NCBI RefSeq assembly: GCF_001292625.1
Contig: NZ_LAJH01000014.1
Coordinates: 1 to 64,000 of the forward strand
Reading direction: 5' to 3'
Origin: Shimia sp. SK013
GTDB lineage: Bacteria; Pseudomonadota; Alphaproteobacteria; Rhodobacterales; Rhodobacteraceae
DNA length: 64,000 nucleotides
The notes under the pieces are model-generated. The model was not told where the DNA came from and searched no databases. It saw only the letters and a list, made by a program, of their open reading frames with translations. The position numbers were made by a program, and so were the translations under genes. Of this stretch, positions 25,322-32,898 are shown piece after piece (within the stretch, counting starts at the first letter, position 1; each line of letters begins with the position of its first letter).

Positions 25322-27001
25322 ATGGCAGACGCAGCCATTCAAGGCCACGAACATCATGACGAGCGCAGCTTCTTCACTCGCTGGTTCATGTCCACCAACC
25401 ACAAAGACATCGGCCTGCTATATCTGGTCGTGTCCGCGCTGGCCGGTTTCATCGCGGTATTCTTCACCGTTCTGATGCGCATGGAGCTCATGGAGCCCGG
25501 CGTTCAGTATATGTGTCTGGAAGGCGCACGCTTCCTGAGCCTCGGCGCAGGCGACGGGCCCTGTACTCCAAACGGCCACCTCTGGAACGTTCTGATCACC
25601 TACCACGGTGTGTTGATGATGTTCTTCGTGGTGATCCCCGCGCTCTTCGGCGGCTTTGGCAACTACTTCATGCCACTGCAAATCGGTGCGCCGGATATGG
25701 CCTTCCCTCGCATGAACAACCTGTCGTTCTGGCTTTATGTGGCTGGTACATCGCTGGGTGTGGCTTCGATGCTTGCACCAGGTGGCAACGGTCAGTTGGG
25801 CTCCGGCGTCGGCTGGGTGCTTTATCCGCCGCTGTCCACATCCGAAGGCGGCATGTCCATGGACCTCGCCATCTTCGCGGTGCACGTTTCTGGTGCCTCG
25901 TCGATTTTGGGCGCGATCAACATGATCACCACCTTCCTGAACATGCGCGCACCGGGCATGACGCTCTTCAAAGTGCCGCTGTTCTCTTGGTCGATCTTCG
26001 TGACCGCATGGCTAATCCTGCTGGCTCTGCCGGTGCTGGCTGGCGCCATCACCATGTTGCTGACCGACCGTAACTTCGGCACAACCTTCTTTGATCCTGC
26101 CGGTGGCGGTGATCCGATCCTCTATCAGCACATCCTGTGGTTCTTTGGTCACCCCGAAGTTTACATCGTGATCCTGCCGGGCTTTGGTATCATCTCGCAC
26201 GTGATCGCGACCTTCTCGCGCAAGCCGGTCTTTGGCTACCTGCCAATGGTTTGGGCGATCATCGCGATTGGTGCTCTGGGCTTCGTCGTGTGGGCGCACC
26301 ACATGTACACCGTAGGCATGTCGCTGACACAGCAGTCCTACTTTATGCTTGCCACGATGGTCATTGCGGTCCCGACAGGGGTCAAGATCTTCAGCTGGAT
26401 CGCCACCATGTGGGGCGGCTCGATTGAGTTCAAAACCCCAATGCTCTGGGCGTTTGGCTTCCTGTTCCTGTTCACCGCAGGCGGTGTAACCGGCATCGTG
26501 CTGTCACAAGCCGCTGTGGACCGCTACTACCACGACACCTACTACGTGGTTGCGCACTTCCACTACGTGATGAGCTTGGGCGCTGTCTTTGCCATCTTCG
26601 CCGGGATCTACTTCTACTTCGGCAAGATGACGGGTCGTATGTATCCTGAGTGGGCCGGCAAGCTGCACTTCTGGACCTTCTTCATCGGTGCAAACCTGAC
26701 CTTCTTCCCACAGCACTTCTTGGGTCGTCAGGGCATGCCACGGCGCTACATCGATTATCCGGAAGCTTTCGCTTACTGGAACAAGATCAGCTCCTACGGC
26801 GCATTCCTGTCGTTCGCGTCTTTTGTGTTCTTCTTCGGCATCGTGATCTACTCACTGCTGCGCGGCGCGAAAGTGACCGAGAACAACTACTGGAACGAAT
26901 ACGCTGACACTCTGGAGTGGACACTTCCTTGCCCGCCCCCGGAGCACACCTTTGAAATCCTGCCAAAGCAGGAAGACTGGGACAAAGGCCACTCGCACTA
27001 A
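25322..27001 (+). CDS. ctaD: Cytochrome c oxidase (aa3 type) subunit I
   Basis: This 559-residue, 12-helix core subunit of the aa3 oxidase reduces oxygen with electrons from cytochrome c. All ligands align one residue after Paracoccus numbering. His95 and His412 bind haem a. His414 binds haem a3. His277, His326 and His327 bind CuB, with the cross-linked Tyr281 and Glu279 in GHPEVY. The K-channel Lys355 and D-channel Asp125 are present. The ATG at 25322 follows AGGAGGCGAGG. Subunits II and III are not next to it, a common dispersed arrangement. A strong terminator follows. Confidence 0.97.
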   Translation: MADAAIQGHEHHDERSFFTRWFMSTNHKDIGLLYLVVSALAGFIAVFFTVLMRMELMEPGVQYMCLEGARFLSLGAGDGPCTPNGHLWNVLITYHGVLMMFFVVIPALFGGFGNYFMPLQIGAPDMAFPRMNNLSFWLYVAGTSLGVASMLAPGGNGQLGSGVGWVLYPPLSTSEGGMSMDLAIFAVHVSGASSILGAINMITTFLNMRAPGMTLFKVPLFSWSIFVTAWLILLALPVLAGAITMLLTDRNFGTTFFDPAGGGDPILYQHILWFFGHPEVYIVILPGFGIISHVIATFSRKPVFGYLPMVWAIIAIGALGFVVWAHHMYTVGMSLTQQSYFMLATMVIAVPTGVKIFSWIATMWGGSIEFKTPMLWAFGFLFLFTAGGVTGIVLSQAAVDRYYHDTYYVVAHFHYVMSLGAVFAIFAGIYFYFGKMTGRMYPEWAGKLHFWTFFIGANLTFFPQHFLGRQGMPRRYIDYPEAFAYWNKISSYGAFLSFASFVFFFGIVIYSLLRGAKVTENNYWNEYADTLEWTLPCPPPEHTFEILPKQEDWDKGHSH

Positions 27002-27023
27002 AGAGCGGTCTCATACCAAAATC

Positions 27024-27065
27024 AAAGAGGCCCCGGCGCACCACTGCCCCGGGGCCTCTTTCTTT
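27024..27065 (+). terminator. Rho-independent terminator of ctaD
   Basis: A perfect 10-bp stem (GAGGCCCCGG with CCGGGGCCTC) flanked by AAA and TTTCTTTC lies 22 bases after the stop codon. The A and T flanks would also allow it to work for transcripts from the right. Confidence 0.92.
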
Positions 27066-27100
27066 CCCACCCTTGCGAACGCGAAAGATGACCAGCGCGC

Positions 27101-27322
27101 CTAAAAGTACCTTTCAAAGATATGACGGGCTTTGTGCCGCTCCGCGATGTCGAGCGCCCGCTCTATAATCACCGCCTCGGTCAGGCCTGCCTGGATGCAA
27201 CCGGGCACATTGTGAAAAACATCCGCGTAAATCTGTGCCTTTTTCAGATTCTCGTTCGCCCTTATCTCAATCAAGCACAAACTCATGGCTTTCAAAACGC
27301 GATCATAATTTTTGGTCATCAC
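27101..27322 (-). CDS. Small protein of unknown function
   Basis: This is a 73-residue, probably helical soluble protein (VLKAMSLCLIEIRANENLKK, then EAVIIERALDIAERHKARHI). A good ribosome site GGGAG lies upstream of the ATG, and codon use looks coding. I do not recognise the family. It is divergent from the methyltransferase gene, whose start is 35 bases away. Confidence 0.6.
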   Translation of the reverse strand: MMTKNYDRVLKAMSLCLIEIRANENLKKAQIYADVFHNVPGCIQAGLTEAVIIERALDIAERHKARHIFERYF

Positions 27323-27357
27323 TTTTTTCTCCCACGCTTTCAGCGCATTCTTTTCCC

Positions 27358-27981
27358 ATGACCAACCTTACCGTAATCAAGTCCCAAACCAACGCCACCT
27401 ACGACCGCGTTGCCACCCAATGGGATACAAGCCGCAACAAGGACCTGCACGAGCGCCCATGGATCGACCGCCTTCTGGCCGGCCTGCCCACCCCAGCCCG
27501 CGTGCTGGACCTCGGCTGCGGCTCAGCCCGCCCGATCGGTCAATATATCGCAAACCTTAGGCACCTCCTGACCGGCGTTGATGCCAGCCCGGCGATGATC
27601 GCACTGGCCCGCACTCATGTCCCTGAGGCAACATTCCTCGAGATGGATCTCACCAATCTCACGCTCACAGGCACCTTCGACGCCGTGCTCAGCTGGGACG
27701 GCACTTTCCACCTTTCCGTCGCAGAACAACGCGCCCTGCTGCCGCGCCTCGCCGCGCTCACTGCCCCCGGCGGCAATCTGCTGCTGACCATCGGCCACAG
27801 CGAAGGCGAGGTCACCGGCACCGTCGCTGGCGAAACCGTCTATCACGCCTCGCTGCACCCCGACGAATACATATTCACACTGACCCGTCTCGGCTTTGAA
27901 ACCGTCACTCACGCTGCCGATGATCCCACCACCTACGGCCACCACATCCTGCTCGCCACAAACAGGACCGCTGCTCAATGA
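27358..27981 (+). CDS. Class I SAM-dependent methyltransferase
   Basis: This 207-residue enzyme has the SAM-binding motif I VLDLGCGSARPIG, motif II GVDASPAMIALAR, the post-II acidic LEMDLTNL and AVLSWDGTFHLS in motif IV. The substrate is unknown, and small-molecule methyltransferases of the UbiE/COQ5-like superfamily are the closest pattern. The ATG at 27358 lacks a strong ribosome site. A REP-like element follows the gene. Confidence 0.85.
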   Translation: MTNLTVIKSQTNATYDRVATQWDTSRNKDLHERPWIDRLLAGLPTPARVLDLGCGSARPIGQYIANLRHLLTGVDASPAMIALARTHVPEATFLEMDLTNLTLTGTFDAVLSWDGTFHLSVAEQRALLPRLAALTAPGGNLLLTIGHSEGEVTGTVAGETVYHASLHPDEYIFTLTRLGFETVTHAADDPTTYGHHILLATNRTAAQ

Positions 27982-27996
27982 CACCCACCCCCTCTT

Positions 27997-28056
27997 CCTT
28001 TTGCCACAAATATCCCGGGGTGAATTGCCCGCAGGGCAAGAGGGGCTGGCCCCTCC
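27997..28056 (+). repeat. REP-like intergenic element, copy 1
   Basis: The lead TTGCCACAAATATCCCGGGG is followed by two hairpins, TTGCCC-GCA-GGGCAA (28025-28039) and GGGGC-TG-GCCCC (28042-28053). The same lead and two-hairpin plan recurs at 32815-32877 and, inverted, at 55378-55424. It lies just upstream of the DUF2244 start, so it may affect that mRNA. Confidence 0.7.
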
Positions 28057-28075
28057 CCTTCGAAAGATCCGCCTA

Positions 28076-28564
28076 ATGCCGCACCGCTGGACAGACACGC
28101 CCGCGCCCGACAAACCGGTCCTGATCCTGTGGCCGCACCGCTCGCTGCCCCGTCGCGGCTTTGCAGCGATGATCCTCTTCGCCTTCACGATGGGCACCAT
28201 CCCGCTTTACGGGCTTCTGGGCACCGTCTTCTTCTGGACCATCCTGCCCTTCATCCTTGCGATGATCGCCGCACTCTGGTGGGGGCTGGAGCGCTCTTAC
28301 AAAGACGGGGATGTCGTCGAAGAGCTACGCCTGAAAAATGACACCCTGCACCTCGTACACAGCCCGTCCAAGGGCAAAACTCAAACCTGGGAGTGCAACG
28401 TCTATTGGGCACAAGCGGACATGCACGTCACCGGCGGGCCGGTGCCTCACTACGTGACGCTTTCGGGAAACGGCCGCACTGTGGAAATCGGCGCCTTCCT
28501 GTCAGAAGACGAGCGCAAGATCCTTTTCACCGAACTCTGCGATTTCCTAAAGCGCCGCCAATAA
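28076..28564 (+). CDS. DUF2244 membrane protein
   Basis: This 162-residue protein has two membrane helices (about residues 28-70) and a cytoplasmic C-terminal domain with WECNVYWAQADMH, VTLSGNGRTVEIGAFLS and ERKILFTELCDFL, the DUF2244 pattern. The family is found in alphaproteobacteria, often near oxidase or nth genes. Its role is unknown. The start at 28076 is the first ATG after the REP-like element. Confidence 0.82.
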   Translation: MPHRWTDTPAPDKPVLILWPHRSLPRRGFAAMILFAFTMGTIPLYGLLGTVFFWTILPFILAMIAALWWGLERSYKDGDVVEELRLKNDTLHLVHSPSKGKTQTWECNVYWAQADMHVTGGPVPHYVTLSGNGRTVEIGAFLSEDERKILFTELCDFLKRRQ

Positions 28565-28677
28565 GGCCCTCACCTTCCGAAGCCCCCTGCCGCCGCGTCG
28601 CTGCCGACGATTTTCCCCGCAATCATGCGCCGCACCGTTACACTGTCCCTAAGGACCGGTCATTCACGGAGGACACC

Positions 28678-28989
28678 ATGCCCGTTTCAATGCAAGTACT
28701 CTACCCCGTTGCCGAAGGCACCACTTTTGATCACGACTACTATGCGACAACCCATATGGCCCTTGTGGCCGAACACATGGGCCCGCACATCACCTCTGCT
28801 CAGGCCAGCAAAGGCCTCGGCGGCGGCGGCCCCGACGTGCCCGCGCCCTACCATGTCATCGCGACGATCGTTTTTCCGGATCAACCCTCAATGGATGCGG
28901 CCATGGCAGCTTCCGGCCCGGTGATGGCGGACGTGCCAAACTTCACGAACATCCGCCCCACAGTGATGATCGGCGAAGTGCTCGGCTGA
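28678..28989 (+). CDS. EthD-family small protein
   Basis: This 103-residue ferredoxin-like-fold protein matches EthD (dimeric alpha-beta barrel): VLYPVAEGTTFDHDYYATTHM, YHVIATIVFPDQPSMDAAM, and a C-terminal PNFTNIRPTVMIGEV. EthD itself is required for ether degradation in Rhodococcus, but most homologues are uncharacterised. GGAGG lies seven bases upstream of the ATG. It is convergent with the DUF2189 gene. Confidence 0.85.
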   Translation: MPVSMQVLYPVAEGTTFDHDYYATTHMALVAEHMGPHITSAQASKGLGGGGPDVPAPYHVIATIVFPDQPSMDAAMAASGPVMADVPNFTNIRPTVMIGEVLG

Positions 28990-28996
28990 TCAAAAC

Positions 28997-29017
28997 GGGG
29001 ACGGGATGCCCGTCCCC
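28997..29017. terminator. Hairpin between convergent genes
   Basis: A perfect 9-bp stem GGGGACGGG-ATG-CCCGTCCCC lies between the convergent EthD and DUF2189 genes. It has GTTTTG after it on the minus strand but no T run on the plus strand. It probably ends the DUF2189 transcript and may act in both directions. Confidence 0.5.
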
Positions 29018-29051
29018 ACGCCAAACTAAAATCCGCCCACACAAGGGCAGG

Positions 29052-29870
29052 CTACTTTGTATCTGCCGGCACAATCCGCTGATAAAGATGCCATGTGGTG
29101 TGACCCAGTACTGGCAGCGTTACGACCAGCCCCAAAAACGCCGGCACGAGCGAAAGCAAAATGGTCACCGACACGATCGCTGCCCAACACAGCATGACCA
29201 GCGGATTTTCCATAACCGCACGCACCGATGTGATCATGGCGGACACAAAATCGATCTGTCGATCAAGCAGCATCGGCATCGCAATAACCGTCACCGAAAA
29301 CAGCGCCGCCGACAAGAAGGCCCCTGCGCAGGTGCCAACGGCAAGGAAAGTCCAACCTTCCGGCGTGAAAAAGACGGCTGTCACAAACCCGTCAAAGCCC
29401 GAGAACGACACATCTTTGAGGATGATCGCCAGCCACAACCGTATCTGATAAATCCACACCCAGAAAATGAACAAAGTGACAAAAGCCATCCAGCCCATCT
29501 CACGTTTGCGCTGATTGGCCATCACGGTGAGGATATCCGCCCAGCCGAAGGACTCGCCCGCTTGCATGCGGCGCGACATCTCATACAGCCCCGCCGCCGC
29601 AAATGGCGCCACCAGTGGAAAGCCGATGATGGCTGGAATGATCATCCATATTTGCCCAAGCCACAGCAGGCTCCAGACAAAAAGCAATCCGAACACCGCA
29701 TAGAACAGGCCAAAAAAGCCGCTCATGATCGGGCGCGCCAGAAAATCAGCCACGCCAGCCCTAAGGGCAAAGACAATATCGCTGGCGCTTACCTGTCCAA
29801 CCTGCGGCAATGCCGGTGGCGCAGGTGTCTCTGCTGCGGCGGTCTCGGAGTTCTCGGGTTTGGATGTCAT
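29052..29870 (-). CDS. DUF2189 integral membrane protein
   Basis: This 272-residue protein has about six membrane helices after a Pro/Ala-rich cytoplasmic start. It matches DUF2189 (COG5473): ALRAGVADFLARPIMSGFFG, a glycine-rich GFPLVAPFAAAGLYEMSRRM, and SVRAVMENPLVMLCWAAIV. The function is unknown. It is downstream of apbC in the same direction, but the apbC terminator lies between them. Confidence 0.85.
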   Translation of the reverse strand: MTSKPENSETAAAETPAPPALPQVGQVSASDIVFALRAGVADFLARPIMSGFFGLFYAVFGLLFVWSLLWLGQIWMIIPAIIGFPLVAPFAAAGLYEMSRRMQAGESFGWADILTVMANQRKREMGWMAFVTLFIFWVWIYQIRLWLAIILKDVSFSGFDGFVTAVFFTPEGWTFLAVGTCAGAFLSAALFSVTVIAMPMLLDRQIDFVSAMITSVRAVMENPLVMLCWAAIVSVTILLSLVPAFLGLVVTLPVLGHTTWHLYQRIVPADTK

Positions 29871-30005
29871 GGGCGCACCTCCTTGCAGGTCGCGCCGTCG
29901 GTTGCGCTTGCCAACAAACGCTGCGGCAACGACGCCACTCTCCTCAGGTCAAAGGGTGCGCTGACAAGGGTTCAAGAGCAAGCCCGTCGGGTAAGTAAGC
30001 GCACA

Positions 30006-30033
30006 CAAAAAAAGGGGCACCCTTTGGCGCCCC
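30006..30033 (-). terminator. Rho-independent terminator of apbC
   Basis: Read on the minus strand, GGGGCGCC-AAAG-GGTGCCCC is followed by TTTTTTTT. It lies 24 bases past the apbC stop codon. Confidence 0.9.
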
Positions 30034-30057
30034 TTCACTGTGTTCTGTTGCCCGTGT

Positions 30058-31149
30058 TTAGGCCATGCCCCCACGCACCAGCCCTTCAGCAATCCGCGCA
30101 TACGCCTGCGCCATGTCGCTGTCGCCTGCGGCAATCGGCGTGCCGCCGTCGCCTGCCAGCCGTGTGTCCAGATCAATCGGCAAGGCCCCCAGCAGAGGCA
30201 CACCAATCTTCTCGGCCTCCGTCGCCACTCCGCCATGGCCAAAGATGTGAGATTCGTGTCCACACTTCGGGCAATGAAACAGGCTCATGTTTTCGATCAG
30301 GCCCAACACCGGCGTCTTAAGCTGATCAAACATGCCCAACGCTTTGCGCGCATCCAAAAGCGCCACATCCTGCGGCGTGCTCACCACGATTGCGCCTGTC
30401 AGTTCTGTCTTCTGACACAGCGTCAACTGCACGTCGCCCGTGCCGGGCGGCAGATCAACGATCAACACGTCCAGATCGCCCCACTGCACCTGCGTCAGCA
30501 TCTGCTGCAACGCGCCCATCAACATCGGCCCGCGCCAGACCACCGGCTTGTCCTCCTCCAGCATGAACCCAAGCGACATGATCGTGACGCCATGCGCGTG
30601 CAGCGGCAGGATTGTTTTGCCATCCGGCGATGCGGGGCGTTTGTTCACGCCCATCATACGCGGCTGGCTTGGCCCATAGATGTCTGCGTCCAGCAAACCG
30701 ACCTTGCGCCCTTGCTTGGCCAACGCCACCGCAAGGTTGGACGACACCGTGGATTTGCCGACGCCCCCCTTGCCGGATCCAACCGCCAGAATGCGATCCA
30801 CACCGGCCACCTTCATCGGGCCGGCCTGCGGCTTGGGATGCCCGCCAATTTTCAGGCTCGGCGGCGCGGCAGGGGCCGCAGCAGGCGCTGCCTGCCCGCC
30901 CGAATGCGCGGTCAACACCACAGACACCTCATTGACGCCATCCATTGATGCCACCAAATCCTCGGCCGCCTGGCGCAACGGTCCCATTTTCTGCGCGATC
31001 TCCGCGTTTGGCGCCTCGATCACAAACCGCACCACACCTTCCGTTACGGAAAGCGCCCGCACAAAATCATGCGACACAAGATCCCCGCCATCCGGCAGAG
31101 AGATCCGACGTAACGTCGCAAGCACTGACTCTTTTGTTACCGCCACCAT
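30058..31149 (-). CDS. apbC: Mrp/ApbC iron-sulfur carrier ATPase
   Basis: This 363-residue P-loop ATPase delivers Fe-S clusters to apo-proteins. An N-terminal DUF59/MIP18-like domain (residues 1-95) is followed by an Ala/Pro linker and the deviant Walker A VGSGKGGVGKST. The C-terminal CPKC motif (HCPKCGHES) binds the bridging cluster between subunits. I choose the ATG at 31149, with GAGG upstream, over one 39 bases earlier. It is divergent from the DUF1127-sRNA operon. Confidence 0.94.
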   Translation of the reverse strand: MVAVTKESVLATLRRISLPDGGDLVSHDFVRALSVTEGVVRFVIEAPNAEIAQKMGPLRQAAEDLVASMDGVNEVSVVLTAHSGGQAAPAAAPAAPPSLKIGGHPKPQAGPMKVAGVDRILAVGSGKGGVGKSTVSSNLAVALAKQGRKVGLLDADIYGPSQPRMMGVNKRPASPDGKTILPLHAHGVTIMSLGFMLEEDKPVVWRGPMLMGALQQMLTQVQWGDLDVLIVDLPPGTGDVQLTLCQKTELTGAIVVSTPQDVALLDARKALGMFDQLKTPVLGLIENMSLFHCPKCGHESHIFGHGGVATEAEKIGVPLLGALPIDLDTRLAGDGGTPIAAGDSDMAQAYARIAEGLVRGGMA

Positions 31150-31314
31150 TTTCCTCACTTTCTGCATTGCAGCATACTTTTTAGGCATGCTCTTTTTTAC
31201 ATTTCCTTCACAAATAGACCTTTGTTTTCCGTATCTTGCCTATTTTGTTGCGTTTTTCGAAGTGACGCCACGTCCCTATTCCACAGACGCATAGCTGCCT
31301 TGCACAGCCGGGTA

Positions 31315-31341
31315 TTGTGCAGTCGCAGCAACACCCTATAT
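31315..31341 (+). promoter_or_regulatory. Candidate promoter of the DUF1127-sRNA operon
   Basis: TTGTGC and CTATAT, 15 bases apart, lie about 55 bases upstream of the DUF1127 start. The equivalent R. sphaeroides operon is driven by RpoHI/RpoHII. The match is by eye and weak, and no transcription start is known. Confidence 0.3.
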
Positions 31342-31395
31342 CACCATCATCAAGACGAAACGAAACGAACACCGCACGATGCTCGAGGTATCAAG

Positions 31396-31614
31396 ATGGC
31401 ATATGTAACAAACACAAACACAGTGGCAACCGCCACCGAAGCCCGCGGCCTCTCGGTTCTGCTTTCGAACCTCGCAGAGAAATGGCGCCAACACCGCGTG
31501 TACCGCGAAACGTACACAGAGCTGATGAACCTGTCTGATCGCGATCTCGCTGATCTGGGTTTGAACCGCTCGATGATCCGTCGCCTGGCCACTGAGGCCA
31601 GCCGCGAACACTAA
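31396..31614 (+). CDS. DUF1127 protein (CcaF1-like) heading an sRNA operon
   Basis: This 72-residue basic protein has the DUF1127 core at residues 35-66 (HRVYRETYTELMNLSDRDLAD then LGLNRSMIRRLA). In R. sphaeroides a DUF1127 protein (CcaF1) is encoded directly upstream of the CcsR sRNAs, binds RNA and affects their maturation. The same order is seen here, as the first CUCCUCCC hairpin begins seven bases after the stop codon. GAGG lies upstream of the ATG at 31396. Expression under oxidative or heat stress is expected by analogy. Confidence 0.88.
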   Translation: MAYVTNTNTVATATEARGLSVLLSNLAEKWRQHRVYRETYTELMNLSDRDLADLGLNRSMIRRLATEASREH

Positions 31615-31620
31615 AAATTT

Positions 31621-31690
31621 CGGAAAGCCGCTCCTCCCTCAGGCTTTCCAATTCAGCGGTGATGTCTCTCCTCCTCCCTGACGTCACCGC
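31621..31690 (+). ncRNA. CcsR/cuckoo-like sRNA unit 1
   Basis: There are two hairpins. The first (31622-31649) has stem GGAAAGCC/GGCTTTCC and a loop with CTCCTCCC. The second (31656-31690) has an 11-bp stem GCGGTGATGTC/GACGTCACCGC and the loop TCTCCTCCTCCCT. The stems differ between units but the loops are nearly identical, so the loop is the conserved part. A GGGCC-AACA-GGCCC mini-hairpin (31701-31714) follows. Confidence 0.85.
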
Positions 31691-31720
31691 AAAGAACACC
31701 GGGCCAACAGGCCCAACCGG

Positions 31721-31800
31721 GATCAAGATCTCCTCTCCTCCTCCCTGGAGGTCTTGTGACTAGAGCGACGGCGCCTCTCCTCCTCCCTGGCGTCGTCGCA
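31721..31800 (+). ncRNA. CcsR/cuckoo-like sRNA unit 2
   Basis: There are two hairpins, with stems CAAGATCTCC/GGAGGTCTTG (31724-31756) and GCGACGGCGCC/GGCGTCGTCGC (31765-31799). Each displays the identical 13-base loop TCTCCTCCTCCCT. G-U pairs replace G-C at equivalent places, so base pairing is kept while sequence changes. A GGGCC-ACAT-GGCCC linker hairpin (31811-31824) separates it from unit 3. Confidence 0.87.
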
Positions 31801-31830
31801 CCAGAACATCGGGCCACATGGCCCAACGGG

Positions 31831-31910
31831 ATCAAAGGTTCCTCTCCTCCTCCCTGGGACCTTTGAAACTAGAGCGGCGACACCTCTCCTCCTCCCTGGT
31901 GTCGTCGCGC
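31831..31910 (+). ncRNA. CcsR/cuckoo-like sRNA unit 3
   Basis: There are two hairpins, TCAAAGGTTCC/GGGACCTTTGA (31832-31866) and GCGGCGACACC/GGTGTCGTCGC (31874-31908), both with loop TCTCCTCCTCCCT. The ACTAGAG spacer between the hairpins is the same as in unit 2, which points to duplication of a two-hairpin unit. A GGGCC-GATCC-GGCCC linker (31921-31935) follows. Confidence 0.87.
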
Positions 31911-31942
31911 TACCAACATCGGGCCGATCCGGCCCACCGTAA

Positions 31943-32031
31943 TCGGGGCCTCCCTCTCCTCCTCCCTGGGATGTCCTGACACAAGAACGGCGGCGCCTTC
32001 CTCCTCCCTGGCGCCGCCGTTTCTTTTTTTT
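31943..32031 (+). ncRNA. CcsR/cuckoo-like sRNA unit 4 with terminator
   Basis: The first hairpin (31943-31979) has a 12-bp stem with one mismatch and two G-U pairs, and the same TCTCCTCCTCCCT loop. The second (31986-32021) has a perfect 12-bp stem AACGGCGGCGCC/GGCGCCGCCGTT with loop TTCCTCCTCCCT. It is followed by TTCTTTTTTTT, so it also serves as the rho-independent terminator of the whole operon. Confidence 0.88.
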
Positions 32032-32073
32032 CAAGGCTGTTTTCGGGGCCAGCTCCCCTATTTTTTTAAAGCG

Positions 32074-32703
32074 TCAAAGCCCAGCGCTCGGCCGCGCCTT
32101 CACACGCTCAAACCACGCCTGCGAGGCCGCATTTTCCTCCGGAATCCCCTGCTTCACGATCCGCGCAAAATCGCAGAATACAAACCCCGTGATATCGGCC
32201 ATCGTGAAATCACCCCCCGCAAGGAACGCACTTTCCTTAAGCCGCACCTCCAACGTGTCAAAGAACCGTCCCAGCCGCAGAATGCCCCGCTCCGCCAACG
32301 CCGGAATCTGCGCGTAATCCACTGCCCCCGGCAACGCCCGCCCCTTCAGAGCAGGCGTCGAATTGCGCAAAGCTTCTGCGATCGCCATTCCGGCGTGAAA
32401 CTCGCAGATCGCGTTCCACATCAAAACTTTGCCTTTTTCGTCAGGTGTCACGCCCATTAACGGCGGCTCTGGGCACATCGCTTCCAAATAGCCCGCAATG
32501 GCGATGTTTTCAGTCAGCGGTGCACCTTCATCGGTCACAAGAACCGGAACGGTGCCATGGGGGTTGATTGCCAAAAATTCGGGTTTCCGGTGCGCATCGT
32601 TGCGCAAATCCACCTGCTGAACCTCCACATCAACGCCTTTTTCAGCAATGAACATGCGTGCGCGCCGCGGGCTGGGCGCTGTGGAACAGTCGTAAAAGAT
32701 CAT
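32074..32703 (-). CDS. Glutathione S-transferase family protein
   Basis: This is a 209-residue protein. The N-terminal thioredoxin-like domain (residues 1-80) has CSTAPSPRRARMFIAEKG, the cis-Pro motif GTVPVLV and the glutathione-binding TENIAIAGYLE. The C-terminal helical domain has the N-capping FTMADITGFVF. Serine or cysteine around residues 6-7 may be catalytic. The class is close to bacterial GSTs of unknown substrate. It is convergent with the sRNA operon, whose terminator lies between. Confidence 0.92.
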   Translation of the reverse strand: MIFYDCSTAPSPRRARMFIAEKGVDVEVQQVDLRNDAHRKPEFLAINPHGTVPVLVTDEGAPLTENIAIAGYLEAMCPEPPLMGVTPDEKGKVLMWNAICEFHAGMAIAEALRNSTPALKGRALPGAVDYAQIPALAERGILRLGRFFDTLEVRLKESAFLAGGDFTMADITGFVFCDFARIVKQGIPEENAASQAWFERVKARPSAGL

Positions 32704-32814
32704 GAAGGCCTCCTCTGGTTGGTTCCAGCCAACGCCGCAAGTGGCAGTCTGTCAATCGGATCACCGCAAGCTGACGCCTCGTCAAAGCCTCGGCATGCAG
32801 AGCACACCCGCCGC

Positions 32815-32877
32815 TTCCTCTTGCCAAAAGTATCCTGGGGGGAGCGTCAGCTTGCTGGCGCGGGGGCAAAGCCCCAA
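32815..32877 (+). repeat. REP-like intergenic element, copy 2
   Basis: TTGCCAAAAGTATCCTGGGG is followed by GCGTCAGC-TT-GCTGGCGC (32844-32861) and GGGGC-AAA-GCCCC (32863-32875). It has the same order as copy 1. It lies in the space between the GST start and the helicase stop. Confidence 0.75.
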
Positions 32878-32898
32878 TCCACCCATCAAAAACCGCAC

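Noticed and set aside
29088-30320. 410-codon plus-strand frame opposite DUF2189 and apbC
   Set aside because: It crosses the apbC terminator, and its product is His/Gln/Arg-rich noise.
31621-32031. CRISPR array
   Set aside because: The short repeats are hairpin loops in irregular, self-complementary stems. There are no uniform repeats or spacers and no cas genes.
31653-32034. Minus-strand frames rich in Gly-Arg-Arg-Arg-Gly repeats
   Set aside because: They arise from the repeated CTCCTCCC hairpin loops of the sRNA units read backwards, not from a protein.
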